Shown one piece after another: positions 48,575 through 60,112 of a stretch of 64,000 nt of DNA. The notes under the pieces were generated by a model. The model did no database searches, was not told the DNA's origin, and worked only from the letters and a program-made list of their open reading frames with translations. Numbering within the stretch: position 1 is the stretch's first letter; each line of letters starts with the position of its first letter. The stretch comes from Tetrastigma voinierianum. Taxonomy: Eukaryota > Streptophyta > Magnoliopsida > Vitales > Vitaceae. The position numbers and the translations under genes are program-made. Location of the stretch: positions 124,001 to 188,000 of the forward strand of contig JAEQBH010000650.1 of the NCBI GenBank assembly GCA_016808115.1, given 5' to 3'.

Positions 48575-49580
48575 GTGCCCGTGGAAATGGAGGTGGCATG
48601 CGCTTGCTTCATCAACTCTCCTTCAGAAAATATGTTCGCTCCAATTCTTTCTTCGCTCCTCGCTTTTCTTCAACAGCTCGGGGTACGGGTCGATCAACAT
48701 CTTTTCCACTTCTCGGGTGATTATAAATTTTCACCTCATCCATTCCCTCAATTGCTTGAGATGATCATACCTCATGGACTTCTTCTGGTTTGGCACTGTC
48801 AAAGGAACCTCCTCTTCAGACTCTCCAAAGAACTACATCTGGGTGATCATCACTGTAGTTATCAATTTTCTCGGGTTCAAAGCGTTTCTGTACCCCATCT
48901 TATTCTCTCGTTTCGGGTTGTACTTTCTACAAGATTAACTTTGTGCGCTTGCACATTAATTCCGCTTCTTCCACAAAGCGCTACCACCTTACTCAAATTC
49001 AGGATCGCCTGTTCAACAGGAGAAGAAAGTGGAAAGGTCAAGCAGTTGTATCAAGTGGAACCAACCGTTGTTGTGCTCCCGGAGGGGCGCGTATGTGGGG
49101 TTTTGGTTTCATGATGTGTTTGGATGATTTCTCCAGCTAGGTTATAGGTGTTACCATAATGGAGCATCTATGGTTGGTTTATTTTGATTTGACATGGGCA
49201 TACTCTCTAGACAAAGGTTCTCGTGGTGATTATTTGATTGAAAATTGAAGCAAGAAAGTTGAGATGCAGATAACTCGTTAACTGTTTGCATTTCATGCTG
49301 ATTTTTCATTTCAAGATCATCCAATCTGGAAGTTAAAATGGTCAATTTCGCTTTAACTGCGGTCTTCGTGAAATGCATACTCTGTCTCCCCTTGGGTGGT
49401 CAATGGCCTTAATTCTTCAACTTCCTCGTGATCGGGTTCATCCTAAGTTTTTGGAGGTTCTAGCTACATAGTTCAAAAATCCATAGCTTCATCGGATGCT
49501 TTTACTCAGTGTTACCTACACATGGTTTCAACAATTGTTTCATAGGGCACATACCGTCATAGAAATGGTTTACCAGCATC
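48575..49580 (-). other. Linker between Athila-like gag and protease
   Basis: Degraded minus-strand coding sequence. The frame 49151-49378 (KAKLTILTSRLDDLEMKNQ) resembles the coiled-coil linker found in Athila gag. The 179-codon plus ORF 48575-49114 runs antisense to this and is not supported as a gene. Confidence 0.5.
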
Positions 49581-49586
49581 CATGTA

Positions 49587-49810
49587 TCAAACCCATGGTG
49601 GGCAGGCACTTATAGTTTCCATAAACCTTTCCCAACACTGGTAAAATCTCTCACCATCATGAGCTGCAAAGGTATAAATTTGTCCCTTCAAATTATTAGT
49701 CTTATGAGCACTGAAGAACTTCTTCAGAATTCGCCACACCACCCAATTTCTAATGGTTCTAGGCCTCACTGAGTTTAGCCAAATCTTGGCCTTGTCTTTT
49801 AGGGTCATGG
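49587..49810 (-). pseudogene. Athila-like gag domain
   Basis: The 73-codon minus frame reads LKDKAKIWLNSVRPRTIRNW, then KKFFSAHKTNNLKGQI and DGERFYQCWERFMETISACP. This matches the retrotransposon gag domain of Athila elements (usually KAKAWLNSLPPGSI..W, KFFP..KT..LR..I, DGE.LYEAWERFKELLR.CP). It is only part of the domain; neighbouring sequence is frameshifted. Confidence 0.88.
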
Positions 49811-50399
49811 AAATGCTTTTAGCTTCAGCAATCCATGTCCATCATACCCTTAAAGGTAGTGAAACCTCAAATCCCTAATATGAGTGTATGGATTTCATTT
49901 TCCATACCATGATATGTGGGGAGTAGGGGTACTAAATATGGCCTCACCGCATCTTCACAGGAGGAATGATACGTGATGGGGCACTAAACTTAGGAGGGTG
50001 GATGTGATCCCCATGGTTCGCCAGTCATTGATTCATCAGTTCCAGCCGACTCGTTGTTCTTCAGTATGGATCCATGGTATCGCAAGGTACACCGACTTCA
50101 CCGACCGGGTCGCTGTGTACCGATTCTATGCGCCTTCCCTAGTTCCTCCGCCCCAAGATCGTATACACAACTGCTATACAACCGAGACACACAACAAAGA
50201 GTACAAAACCAACTCGCAAAAAGGTTGTGGTTAGCTAAAATAAAACCACCGATAAAAATAAAAAACAAAGTTGGAAGTTATCGCAAAGTGATGAAAACTT
50301 GCGCTATCGTAACTCCGGTTTCAAAAAAGAGTTAAAAGAGCTACCTTCACTCTGTGATGTTGACTGCTACACTTCACTTATCATCCGTAGTTCGCACCA

Positions 50400-50417
50400 T
50401 CCCCAAGAATCACGCCA
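50400..50417 (-). other. tRNA-Asp-like primer-binding site, altered
   Basis: On the minus strand tggcgtgattcttgggga follows the LTR end after two bases. It keeps the first five and last five bases of the tRNA-Asp site TGGCGCCGTTGCCGGGGA used by Athila elements (12 of 18 match). Confidence 0.6.
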
Positions 50418-50419
50418 TT

Positions 50420-52016
50420 TGATTCAGTGCCATGCAGCTTCGAAATGAATCAACAATATTTATATACCTAAGTTCCTCCTACCGCCGTAGTCAAGCTAAA
50501 TGTGCAAAGATAGTGTCTAGGTCGAACACGGGGATGAGTTTTCATCCTAGGAATGATTTGCATAAGTGTACAAAAGGCTTTCTATTTGGACTTTTTGATT
50601 TTTGTTTCAAAACAAAGGATGAGTTTGAAAACCGATTAACCTGTAAAAACTGAAAATGAAGTGTGAAAAGTTAACTTGAAGATTTAGGTCACTAACTTGG
50701 TAACTAGTGGCAAACAAGTGTCCCCTGCTTCATCCTCGTTGCTATGACAAGCAACCTATAGTCCACAACCTGGATCTATGTTTAACTAGCAAACCCCACC
50801 CTAAAATCAACTCCTATTTGAGTTACGTATAACATGCATCTATTTCCCTTGCGCTTGAAACCCTAACATTAAACATCATTTCAAGGCTCAGAAGACTATC
50901 TAAAACCACAGCATCTAGCAATAAGTATGCACTCAGATCCCCAAAGCATGGTAAGTATTGGCCAAATTTAATAACATTCAATGCTATTCAACCATATATT
51001 TTTGAGAAGATAGTGGCTACAAACACTGGGGCACCAGGCTTAATACAAGAGGACAACCTACATATGCCCCACCACCAAGCTAGCTCCTTTCAAAGAAAAG
51101 AGGGCCTAAGCATCTCGAGTCATTATCCTCAAGAGGTGTCTGGCAAACAAGAAAATAAGGAAAGAGGGAGAGAAGAGAGAAAAAGAAAACCCTAACTAAA
51201 CTACGAGACAAAAATAAAAACTTACCAAAATTGCTTCCCTAATTCTTCCTTCGGGTTACATAAATGGGAGGTGGCTTATATAGGCTACCCAATGTATGAA
51301 AATACCACAAAGCCTAACAATTTGGCTAATTTTAGGTATTGGAGAGTAATACACCAAAATTCAGTTTGGCCAGATACCATAAAGCATGATACAAGTAAAG
51401 AATTTCGTTTATATTAAAATTTCGCTAGGCATGGAAGCCTTCGCTTAGCTAATAAATCACAAGAGATAGCGAAATGCAAAATTTCGCTAGTAAAGGGGTG
51501 ATTTCGCTTAGTTGTAGCTAAATTTCGCTTAGCTTAGCTAAATTTATGTGAGTAGCGAATGCAAAATTTCGCTTTAGGAACAAAGGCTCAGCTAAATTTT
51601 TGGTGTCTAGCAAAATTGGTATTTCGCTTAAGATTGGTGAAATTTTCGCTAAGGTTGCGAATTCGCAATCCCAAATAAATTTTCGCAATCTTAGCGAAAT
51701 TCCGGGATTTGGTCGATTCATCACTGAGATTGCTCGCCCTCTATCGCATCGGTCATCACTTGCTCTCATTCTCTTTTCGACTTTTGGTTTGTTTGATGGT
51801 TGACAATTGAGTTCAATCTTCATGATTCATCATATGTCTCGATATTGAACTCCCAAAGTACGCAAAAACCCGCAAACAACAAAAAATAACTCTAACCTGC
51901 ATAAGGATACTAAGAAGACTCGAACACTCAATTGGCATAAATGCACATGATTAGTGCGCAAAAAGCACTCAAAACCTATCTAATAGGGTTCAAATAGCAC
52001 TTTCGTACTTAATCAA
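50420..52016 (-). repeat. Athila-like 5' LTR (1597 bp)
   Basis: The partner of 44861-46514. It shares ordered blocks, including the atttgcataagtgtaMaa segment and the agcgaaattt cluster (51400-51710), but with many short clustered differences. It ends taatca before Tat integrase sequence resumes. Confidence 0.9.
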
Positions 52017-52997
52017 GATTATTGGGCGCCCATAATGCTCGTGAGACGCAACAGAGCCGGGTCGTGAAAGTGCAAAGTTTATCAGGAGCACGCCAAAATT
52101 TCTCATCTCCCATCTGAGCCACTTACGTTAGTTACAAGCCCCTAGCCATTTTAGCAACGGGGGTTGGACATATTGGGAACCCTGCCCATCGGAAGGGGCT
52201 AATGCAAATTTATCGTCGTAGCAGTGGATTATTTCATCAAATGGGTAGAAGCCGAGCCCTTAGATACTATCACGTATCGTAAGGTACGCGTAACTTCGCT
52301 TCGTGTTCCATAAGATGCGTGTTTGGTATCCCCGAGCCCCGTGTCGATAATGGGAAGCAATTCGACAATTCTAAGTTCGTGGATTCTCGTGGCCGAGCTC
52401 GAATCAGGAACTACTATACTGCCCTACCATCCGCAACGAACGGATGCTGGTAAGTCACCATTAAAACTCCTTAAAGCAAAGATTAAAGACCAAGTTGGAA
52501 GATTTAAAGGCAAATGTGGGTGAATACCTCCCGAGGTGTTATGGGCGATCGAACTACACGCAAGTCAAAGAACTCAAGAGACCCCATTCGTCTAGCCTCG
52601 CACCGAGGCTAAGAAATTCTCACAGATCGGATTAAAAATCCTCGGGGGCACTGAACTGCAAGTGTAGAGTATAACAAAGAGGCGCTTTTCGCCTAAACCT
52701 AGACTCCTAGATGAAAACGGAGCAGGTCCCGGTGCTACGTAAGACTACCAAAGGAAGACGGCAAGGTACTATGACCGAAAGGTCAAACCCAGGAGCTATA
52801 AGCCTGGAGACCTAGTGTTAAAAAAGCTTATGCCAGCGAGGAAAGATCCTACACATGGAAAGCTAGGACCCAACTTGAAAGGCTCTTATATCGTGTCACG
52901 CGTAGTCCGACCTGGCAACTACGAGCTCCAGACAGAAGAAAGAAGAATTCTACCTCACTCTTGAAACGCTGAGCATCTTAAACGATTTTATCAATAG
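52017..52997 (+). pseudogene. Tat integrase core and C-terminus (3' of nested insertion)
   Basis: After frame correction, the DILGTLPIGRG-like block, FIVVAVDYFIKWVEAEPLDT (about 52215-52270) and a VFGIPE.RVDNGKQFD segment (52325-52375) give the DDE core. The C-terminal KLGPNLKGSYIVSRVVRPGN then ERRILPHS and AEHLKRFYQ lead to TAG at 52995-52997. The last 200 bases are nearly open. Stops and indels occur throughout the core. Confidence 0.9.
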
Positions 52998-53296
52998 ACC
53001 TCATATTGTAATCTTTAATAAAGTACCATCAGTTTTCAAATAACAGTCTGTGTGTTCGTTGATTACTTTGCTTAATATCTTTACGAATCAAAAAGCAAGG
53101 CTTATCGGTAAAAGAAAAGCGGGTAGCTCGGCCAGAAAACACCTGAGAAAATTACACACCTCAACATACGTAAATTCATGCTTCATAGAAAAAAGATTGT
53201 TCTTTATCTCAAAGAAGATACAATTGATTTAGAAAAGTTACAATCAGCAGTGCCATCCCTTATATCTCGGGAGCGAACAGTACAAGCAGTTCCCTT

Positions 53297-53450
53297 AAAA
53301 AAAAAAAAAAAAAAAAAGAGGGAAAGGGAAAGAGAGGAAGAGAGAGTGCGAGAAAGAGGGAAAAGGAGAAGGAAAAGGAGAATAAAGAGGAGAAAAAAGA
53401 GGAGAAAGGGAAAGAAGAGAAGAAGAAAGAGGAAAAAATGGAGAGAGCGG
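53297..53450 (+). repeat. Poly-A then GA-rich purine tract
   Basis: Twenty-odd A residues run into about 130 bases that are almost all purine (gagagg, gaaaga, ggaaaa), with a handful of T or C. The 92-codon K/R/E-rich ORF spanning it, and its opposite F/S-rich ORF, are low-complexity artefacts. Triplex or slippage potential is plausible. Confidence 0.9.
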
Positions 53451-53689
53451 TACTAAAAGTTTCTTTTGAGTACACTGCCCCCTCCAGATGCATTCCCTAC
53501 CACAGCTCCGTCATCGCACGTAGCTAGGGAACAACATAACTCCCACAACAACATAACTCCCACAAGGGAGGAACTAGGGAAAAACACAACTCCTACAAGC
53601 AGAAAACCATTGGAACCAAACGTCAGCTCACGATCTCCAGGCAGACCTCTTGCAATGACGACCAAACCTTGACACTTCATTATGCGTGG

Positions 53690-55050
53690 ATCCCAATTGC
53701 GCCTAAAAAGGGAAGAAGATTCGAGGCATGAGCACCATCATAGAGGAGTCGCTATTTGTAAGGAAGCCGGGGCACTCGGGAAGTCGGGCAATCCGTTTCA
53801 ATTCTCCATAAAGCCGCATTAAAGCTACCTGCGCCTTTCCAAGAGAAGGAAGTCAAACCGGCCATATAGCAGCGGAGCTAGTTCAGCTCAGGCAGATTAG
53901 CCCACAGAGCCTCAAAAACTCAGTTTTCAAGAGCTAACTGCTCAGAAAAGGCCATATAGCCCCGTAGACAAAGCCTAACTTAGGCAGATTAGCCTACTCT
54001 GAGCCTCGCAAATTAGCTTTTTAAGAGCTCAAATTACTCAACTAAGGACTTGTGGTGACCAGGAGCCGCCTCACCAGAAGATTAGCCCACTGAGCTCAGC
54101 TACAGCCTCGCTTTTCAAGAGCCTAATCTGCTCACTAAGGCCATATAGCCACAGCCGCTCTCACCGTGCACATTAGCCCACTAAGCCTCAAAGAGCTCCG
54201 GGCCTCAGGAGCCTAACCAAGCCGTAAAGGCCATATAGCCACGTAGCTAGTTCACCAAAGATTAGCCCACTCGAGCCTCGAAGCAGCTGCTTTTAAGAGC
54301 CCAACATCCAACTAAGGCCTGCTATAGCGCAGTGTTCACAGCACACAGCCCCACTTAAGCCTCAAAGTAGCTCAGCTTTCAAGAGCTCAATTGCTTTAAA
54401 AGGCTAGATAGCCAGCAGCGCTTAGCCTGTGCAGATTAGCCCACTGAGCCTCAAATAACCTTTTCGCCAAGAGCTCCAACTAATTTTAAAGGCCATGTAG
54501 CCTGTAAGACAGCCTAACCTGGGCTTTCAAGAGCTTAACTACTCAAACTATGTCTTGGAGCCCAAGAGCCAATCTCAGCTTTAGGCAGATTTGGCCCACG
54601 CAGCCCTCGCAGCCTTAGTTTCAAGAGCTCCAATTGCTCAACTAAGGCCTCAGAGCTCCAGGAGCTAGTTTAGGCCTGCAAAGCAGATTAGCCTACTGAG
54701 CCCTTTAACAGCCTCGCTTTCAAGAGCCCAACCGTCTTCAACTAAGGCCATATAGCCGTGCCAGAGCTACTCAACTTAGGCACATTAGCTCACGAAGCCT
54801 CAGCAACTCAGTTTTCAAGAGCTCAACTGCTTAGAAAAGGCCATATAGTCGCGTAGTCAGTTCAGCTCAGGCAGATCAGCCCACGAAGCCTCATCCGCTT
54901 AGTTTTCAAGAGCTCAACTACTTAACTAAGGCTATATAGCCTCTTAGCCAGTTTAGCTCAGGCACATTAGCCCACAAACCCGTGCCCGCCTTTTAAGACC
55001 TCAACCGCCTCGACTAAGGCCCCTCAGAACTCCAGAATCCGGGGCCTCAA
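53690..55050 (+). repeat. Degenerate 90-bp tandem array in the Tat 3' region, about 13 units
   Basis: Each unit has, in order, aaggccatatagcc, an agctagttcagctc-like stretch, aggcagattagcccac, gagcctc, and ttttcaagagctcaactgctc. The key ggccatatag occurs near 53860, 53950, 54139, 54229, 54489, 54746 and 54839, with decayed units between (for example aaggctagatagcc). Units vary by small indels. Tandem arrays between pol and the 3' LTR are known in Tat/Ogre elements. Confidence 0.9.
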
Positions 55051-55449
55051 ATTTTAGGCAGAGCAGGACAAGGAACATAATTAGGGGTAAAAGCGAGGAG
55101 ATAGATAATTAGGTATTCATTAAGTATCAAATCCAGGAACGACATTACATATATCCCGGGTTCAAAGCCCAAGGTTGATAAAAAACAAGCAAAATTGTAC
55201 AAGGAGGCTTAGACGTCAAAGCAGGGTTGGGAGCCAGAAGGTGAAGGAGCTGGCCTCACTCGCGTACTGCCTCTGAAGCAATAAGGTAAAAGGACTCTTC
55301 CTCCTCGTTGCTGGGAATACCAAAATTAAGGTCCAAGCCCGGGTAGGCGCTAGTAACCCTCCTCTAGAAAGCAAGCCATCCAGAAGCCCACTGAATGCAG
55401 GCCTCGTCCCTCAAACTTGCTATTGCTCCGTCCCTCTGAATGACCAGAG

Positions 55450-57540
55450 TTTCCTGCCTTTGAAGGTCCCCTCGCAACGCATGGTACTCATCGGTCAAGT
55501 GTTCAATAGAGCCTTCGCACTCCCTGAAGCTTCAATGAGCCTCGCCTCAAAGAAGACTCGCTATTACGAAGCCTCATCTCAGCAAGCCTTGCAGCCTCTT
55601 CCTCGACTTCAAGCACCCGCAACTCATTCCTCGGGAAGTTTACAGCCTTCCTTGACTACCCGCAGCCCATTCTCGCGCCTTTGCACCCATCCCCGTCACC
55701 CAACTCCATTCCCCAAGGGGCCCCCGCAACCCATCCCTGACCTCTCGAAGCTCGCCCTCGACAACTCTTAAGCCTTCTCTTCTCTACCCTCAGCACGCGC
55801 TCACGCCATCGAAGTGTGCCTCAGGTCGGACTTAAGCTTCACGACTTCCTCCGTCATATTTTTCATCCAAGCTTGCAGTTCAGCCCGCTCAGAGGTAAGA
55901 GAAGCCACTCTAGCTTAGCTCCGGGCGGCTTTGATACGACCCCTGCCTGGCCCGCCCTTTCTCCAAACTCTTCAGATGGGTAGCCGCGTGCCAATACCCA
56001 ACATAGAGTCAATGTGCAACTCAAGTAAAACCAAGATAAAGGCGTACAACAAAGACATCGGAACTTACTGAGGCAACCCCCCAGGAGTGCGATAGAGCCA
56101 AAGCCCTCTCAACAGCAGGCATTCACCCTCGAGATCGTAACTCCCGAGGATGGATGAGATCGTGCTAGCAAAGAAGTCTGCGATTGAAAGCAAGGAATCC
56201 TCATTCACACCCGAGACGCCTCCTCCCCAAGTCTTTCTGCATCGAAAGAGAGGCTCAAACAGCCTCGCACAGAGGGACTCAAACCGAGATAGGCATAACC
56301 TCCCGAACCTGAGTACCAATGTACTCTCCCCGAGGAACCTTCGCCTCGAAAGTGCAGTGAGGCTGCGAACTTGGCGCTCTCGGCACCTCGGCCGGAGATG
56401 GAAATGCTTGCCCTTGCACTTGGACATGGGCAGAGGGTGACGAAGAAGACGTCCCCAACCTCGGGCTTTACCCCAGGTCGAATGGCTCTTCTCAAGGGAG
56501 TCTTGAGACTTTCGCTTCACACTTCGAGGCCTCCTGGACAACGTCTCCACCCGAGCTTGAAGCTCTCCCTTAGTGGGCTTGACAACAGGAGGCCTCTCAT
56601 GGGAGAACTTCATAACAGATGGAGGTGAAGGCCTTAGAGTAGAAGGTCAGGAAGACTTCAAACCTCGAAGACCTTGAACGTCCGACGACGAGCCTGAGTA
56701 AGCATCGTGAGAGACACTGCTAACTTCCGCTTCATCCTTATCTCGGGCTAAGGTTGTACTCCACTCAGCTGAGCGCACAACCAATACAAAGTTAGGGATA
56801 CCCTACAATCTATGAAGGCCAGACCAAACTAAAACAAAGAAAAGCTCATGAAGATTCTCGGGAGTGGTCCAAACAGCCGGAGAACGCCTAGTGTGTCTTC
56901 CTAGTCAGTGGGATTATACTCCCAACGGAGGTCACTGACAAAAAAGTAGCGTTCCTTCCAATGCCTGTGGGAAGATGGGAGATCCGAGATGATCAGAGGA
57001 GCACTGGAACACTTAAATAAATAAAGAAAGCCCTCAGCGGCTTCCTTCACGCTGAAGAGGTTCAAGAGCAGAGCTATATTGGGAACACCCAAGCCCTTAT
57101 CCCTAAAGACAACTAACAGCCCAACTAGAACACCCCAGAAGTTGGGCGAAAGCTGAGAAGGGCAGAGGTTGAAATAAGGCAAAACCCTTTTTATAAATGG
57201 ATGCAGAGGAAAACGGAGGCCATTCTCAAAGGCTTCCTCGAAAAAGCACACCATCTTGGGCACTTGAACGACATAGGAGGTCAATACGTCAGGAGACCGG
57301 AGGTCAATACGTCAGGAGACCAAACCTGAACACCAAACGGGGGCCTATATCATCTTGTGAAGATTTCCCCAAATAAAGGCTCAACTCCTCGTAGACTCCA
57401 CCGCTGTGCATGCCTGCGACAAACTTTAATTCGTATATCTGCACCCACGTATTTAATCTCATCAATTTTACCCTTGCCTTTACCCAAGGGGGAAGGAGGT
57501 TCCCTTGGGGCATCTCAAAGAACAACCGTGGCTAAACGAT
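55450..57540 (-). pseudogene. Tat antisense extra ORF (aORF), broken
   Basis: Minus frames 57304-57525, 56901-57284 and 56065-56613 follow one another. The middle one contains FPLHPFIKRVLPYFNLCPSQ followed by LSPNFWGVLVGLLVVF, the signature of the plant-mobile-type domain found in extra ORFs antisense to pol in Tat elements. The part to the left (55450-55900) reads as A/E/K-rich, possibly coiled coil. Stops separate the pieces. The role in the element is not established. Confidence 0.8.
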
Positions 57541-57544
57541 TAGG

Positions 57545-58063
57545 CTCACCACCCGTCTGCCCTTAACCAGACTCCGTAGAGGAGTCACCCCCTATACACA
57601 AAGAGGAGAAATGACTCGGACCCATGGGAATACACAAAACTGGACAAAAACCTAACCAGGCTAGCCCTAACACCTCGCAACACCTCTCAAAAAGACAAAG
57701 AAGGAAAAAGACGTACCGGTCCTAGGAACAGAATGAAAGGGACGACCCCAAACAGGGTATTACAAAGCACCAAAAGAAGTTTTGAACAATGATCAGATAA
57801 GTGTCAAGAAAAAAGAAACCCAAACTCACAGAGAAGGAAAAAGCTTCAATATCAGAGGAGCACAATGCTAACGGTCAGAGGATGTTCTCAAAGGAAACTG
57901 AAAGAACTAGAGGAAATAAGCACGGAAGTTGAAAAGTCATCATTACCACAGGAAACTTGACGACGACAAAGCCTTAATCAAACCAACCCTGAGCAACCAT
58001 GTGGAAGTCGCACCCGATCCTGAACGATGTTCCCTTGCTCACGCCTGTAACTAAGGGAATGGG
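57545..58063. other. Tat 3' untranslated region
   Basis: No ORF of note. The purine-rich aactaagggaatggg just before 58064 is the likely polypurine tract. Confidence 0.6.
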
Positions 58064-58629
58064 TGGGCAAAATCGATCACTCTAAAGGTAGCTACAGCCC
58101 ACCCCCAAGTCCGGAAGTAGGATTAAAGAAGACCAATAAGCAGCCCAAGAAGACTCGCTCGCCCCTGACGCAGCCCAAAACGAGAGCCCAGTTCATCCCT
58201 CCCAGGGGCCGATAACACGAAAAGCCCAAAGAACCCATATCCTATAAATTGAATCGAATCTCCACCAATGAGGGAAGTAGGATAATTCCCAATAACTACT
58301 TTCTAATTATCCCTTATTAATCTGATGGCGATAAGGAAAGAAAATCCCCCATCCAATAAGAGAGAGTCCGTATCACCATCCAATTGGGAAAGTCACCCAA
58401 TTATAAATACCAAAGACCCCATCTGAAAGGCACGCAGACTTACGCATTGTGTAACTTCATTCCCTAAGTAGTTGATTTTCTCTAGAACTAACTTAGGCAT
58501 CGGAGAGGCAACGGGCAAGCCCCCGTCGATCCTTTTTGTTTCTGGTTTTCGTAGAGGAGCCCGACATCCAGAGTCACGGATCGCCCAAAGATCCAAAGAC
58601 GCCAAGCCCGGCCCGCTGAAAAAGCATCA
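58064..58629 (+). repeat. Tat 3' LTR (566 bp)
   Basis: The same length as the 5' LTR and clearly homologous across it (TATAAATA at 58402-58409; ends aaaaagcatca). Three bases (taa) lie between its CA end and the target duplication tttgt. Confidence 0.92.
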
Positions 58630-60112
58630 TAATTTGTCAATGTGGATAATCAACACAAAGGTTACTTATGTATCGGGAGGGATGGAATCCTCTACTATCT
58701 AAGGGTATAGGAACAAACCCTAACCTATCATATAGATTTGTAACCGATGGAGTAGAGGAGGTACACGATCGTGAGTTTTGGGCATATTTAGTTTTTTTTT
58801 TAATTATTAAAATAGTTTGAAAATGAAAATAATGCTAAAACTATTATATGAGTAGTAATGCCGCAATCAATAACTGTGACATTAACTTAAAAAATTTTCA
58901 AAACATTTGTAATGTTGCAGTTAATAACTACGATATTAACTTAAATTTTTTTCATCAGTGGGCCTAAAGGATCACGCGTTACAATTCACGCACTAGTTTT
59001 GACATTATTTTTCTTTCCAAACTATTTTAATAATTTTTTTTTAAAACATAAATATGTCCAATGCTCTCCTATCGTGATATCTACAAGGTCAGCGAGATTT
59101 TGACACTGGATTTCAAAGCGGGGAGCATTATAAAATAGTCATTAACACATTATCCATATCACAAATGCCAACCACAATGCTTTTAAATATGTATTAGGTA
59201 TTCACACTACATGACTTCAAGTTCATATTGGCAAAAATGTGTTCATTCATTTCAAACTTGATATTGATGTTTAACTTGATCAGATGGAAAACCAAAATCC
59301 CGCACATCAATCCCATCTATAGCCAGTGTCATCAAGCATCCTGTTATCTACAAAAAAATCAAGTACATATCAATAAGAAATTACTTTTGAAGAAAAAATA
59401 GTAATTACCAATTATTGAAATTTTATAATTTCAATAATAATATCGAGTACATATCAATATTACTCCTAATATCACCATTCATCTATACACAAATTCTGCA
59501 TTCTTTCAACAAACACCAAGAAGCCTTTTTCTTCAAGACAAGGTTATTAGAGTGGTGCAATGTCTAATCCACCTTTATTTCTACTAACCTCTTGAAGGAA
59601 GCAGATTATAGCTCGCACTGCTTGGCCTTAGGGTATTAGGTGTTGAGACACTCTTAAAGATTTACTTACTCTGTGGAAGAATGCTATGAGGCCGATTAGT
59701 CCTCCTCGACTTTTATCGTATTTTTGCTTCTTTTTCCACTTGATATTTTTTTTGTTTTGTTTTTCTTTCCTCCTTCCTTTCACCAACCTCTTTGATTTTC
59801 TTGTTTTAACTCAATTTAACTAATTACAAACTCTGCGCCTCACTACATTTCTCTCTCATTATGTTCAAGTCCTCATGCTATGGGTAAGTTTGGTTCTTTG
59901 CACGAGGATAGTGATGTATAGGAAGGTTGTTGGCTTCAAACTTGGTTCTTATGAAAAGAATTTTGGCTCTTTAAGGCTCAACATTTTGGTACAAGAGGAA
60001 TATGCATATGCATATTAATAGGGTTAGCTTGAAAGACACAAACTTTCCAAGGATGGTCTATATCATTTCTCAATTGTTGTGTTGTCTAGGATTTCACCTC
60101 AAGCGATAATAG

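Larger units (their letters stand above)
44861..52016 (-). mobile_element. Athila-like gypsy element, gag-protease only, minus strand
   Basis: LTRs of about 1.6 kb flank an internal region of about 3.9 kb that contains gag (49587-49810) and protease (47930-48330) on the minus strand, but no RT, RNase H or integrase. A tRNA-Asp-like priming site (50400-50417) and a polypurine tract (46515-46524) confirm the orientation. It sits inside the Tat integrase gene. The target duplication is unclear (left flank aggca, right flank agatt). It would have needed proteins from another element to move. Confidence 0.88.
39869..58632 (+). mobile_element. Ty3/gypsy Tat-lineage LTR retrotransposon, plus strand, with nested element
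   Basis: Two LTRs of 566 bp bracket gag, protease, RT, RNase H, a second RNase H and integrase remnants in the gypsy order, then a tandem array and an antisense ORF. A second, archaeal-type RNase H plus an antisense extra ORF after pol are hallmarks of the Tat lineage. The target duplication is tttgt (39864-39868 and 58633-58637), with three extra bases at the 3' LTR end. The empty site in copy 1 is at about 10930-10936. Minus the nested Athila-like element (44861-52016), its own length is about 11.6 kb. Every ORF is broken. Confidence 0.95.

Noticed and set aside
48575..49114. 179-codon plus-strand ORF
   Set aside because: It is antisense to the gag-protease linker of the minus-strand Athila-like element and has no recognisable motif.
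53178..53493. K/R/E-rich plus ORF and F/S-rich minus ORF
   Set aside because: Both are translations of the purine tract; composition is low-complexity and neither has a domain.
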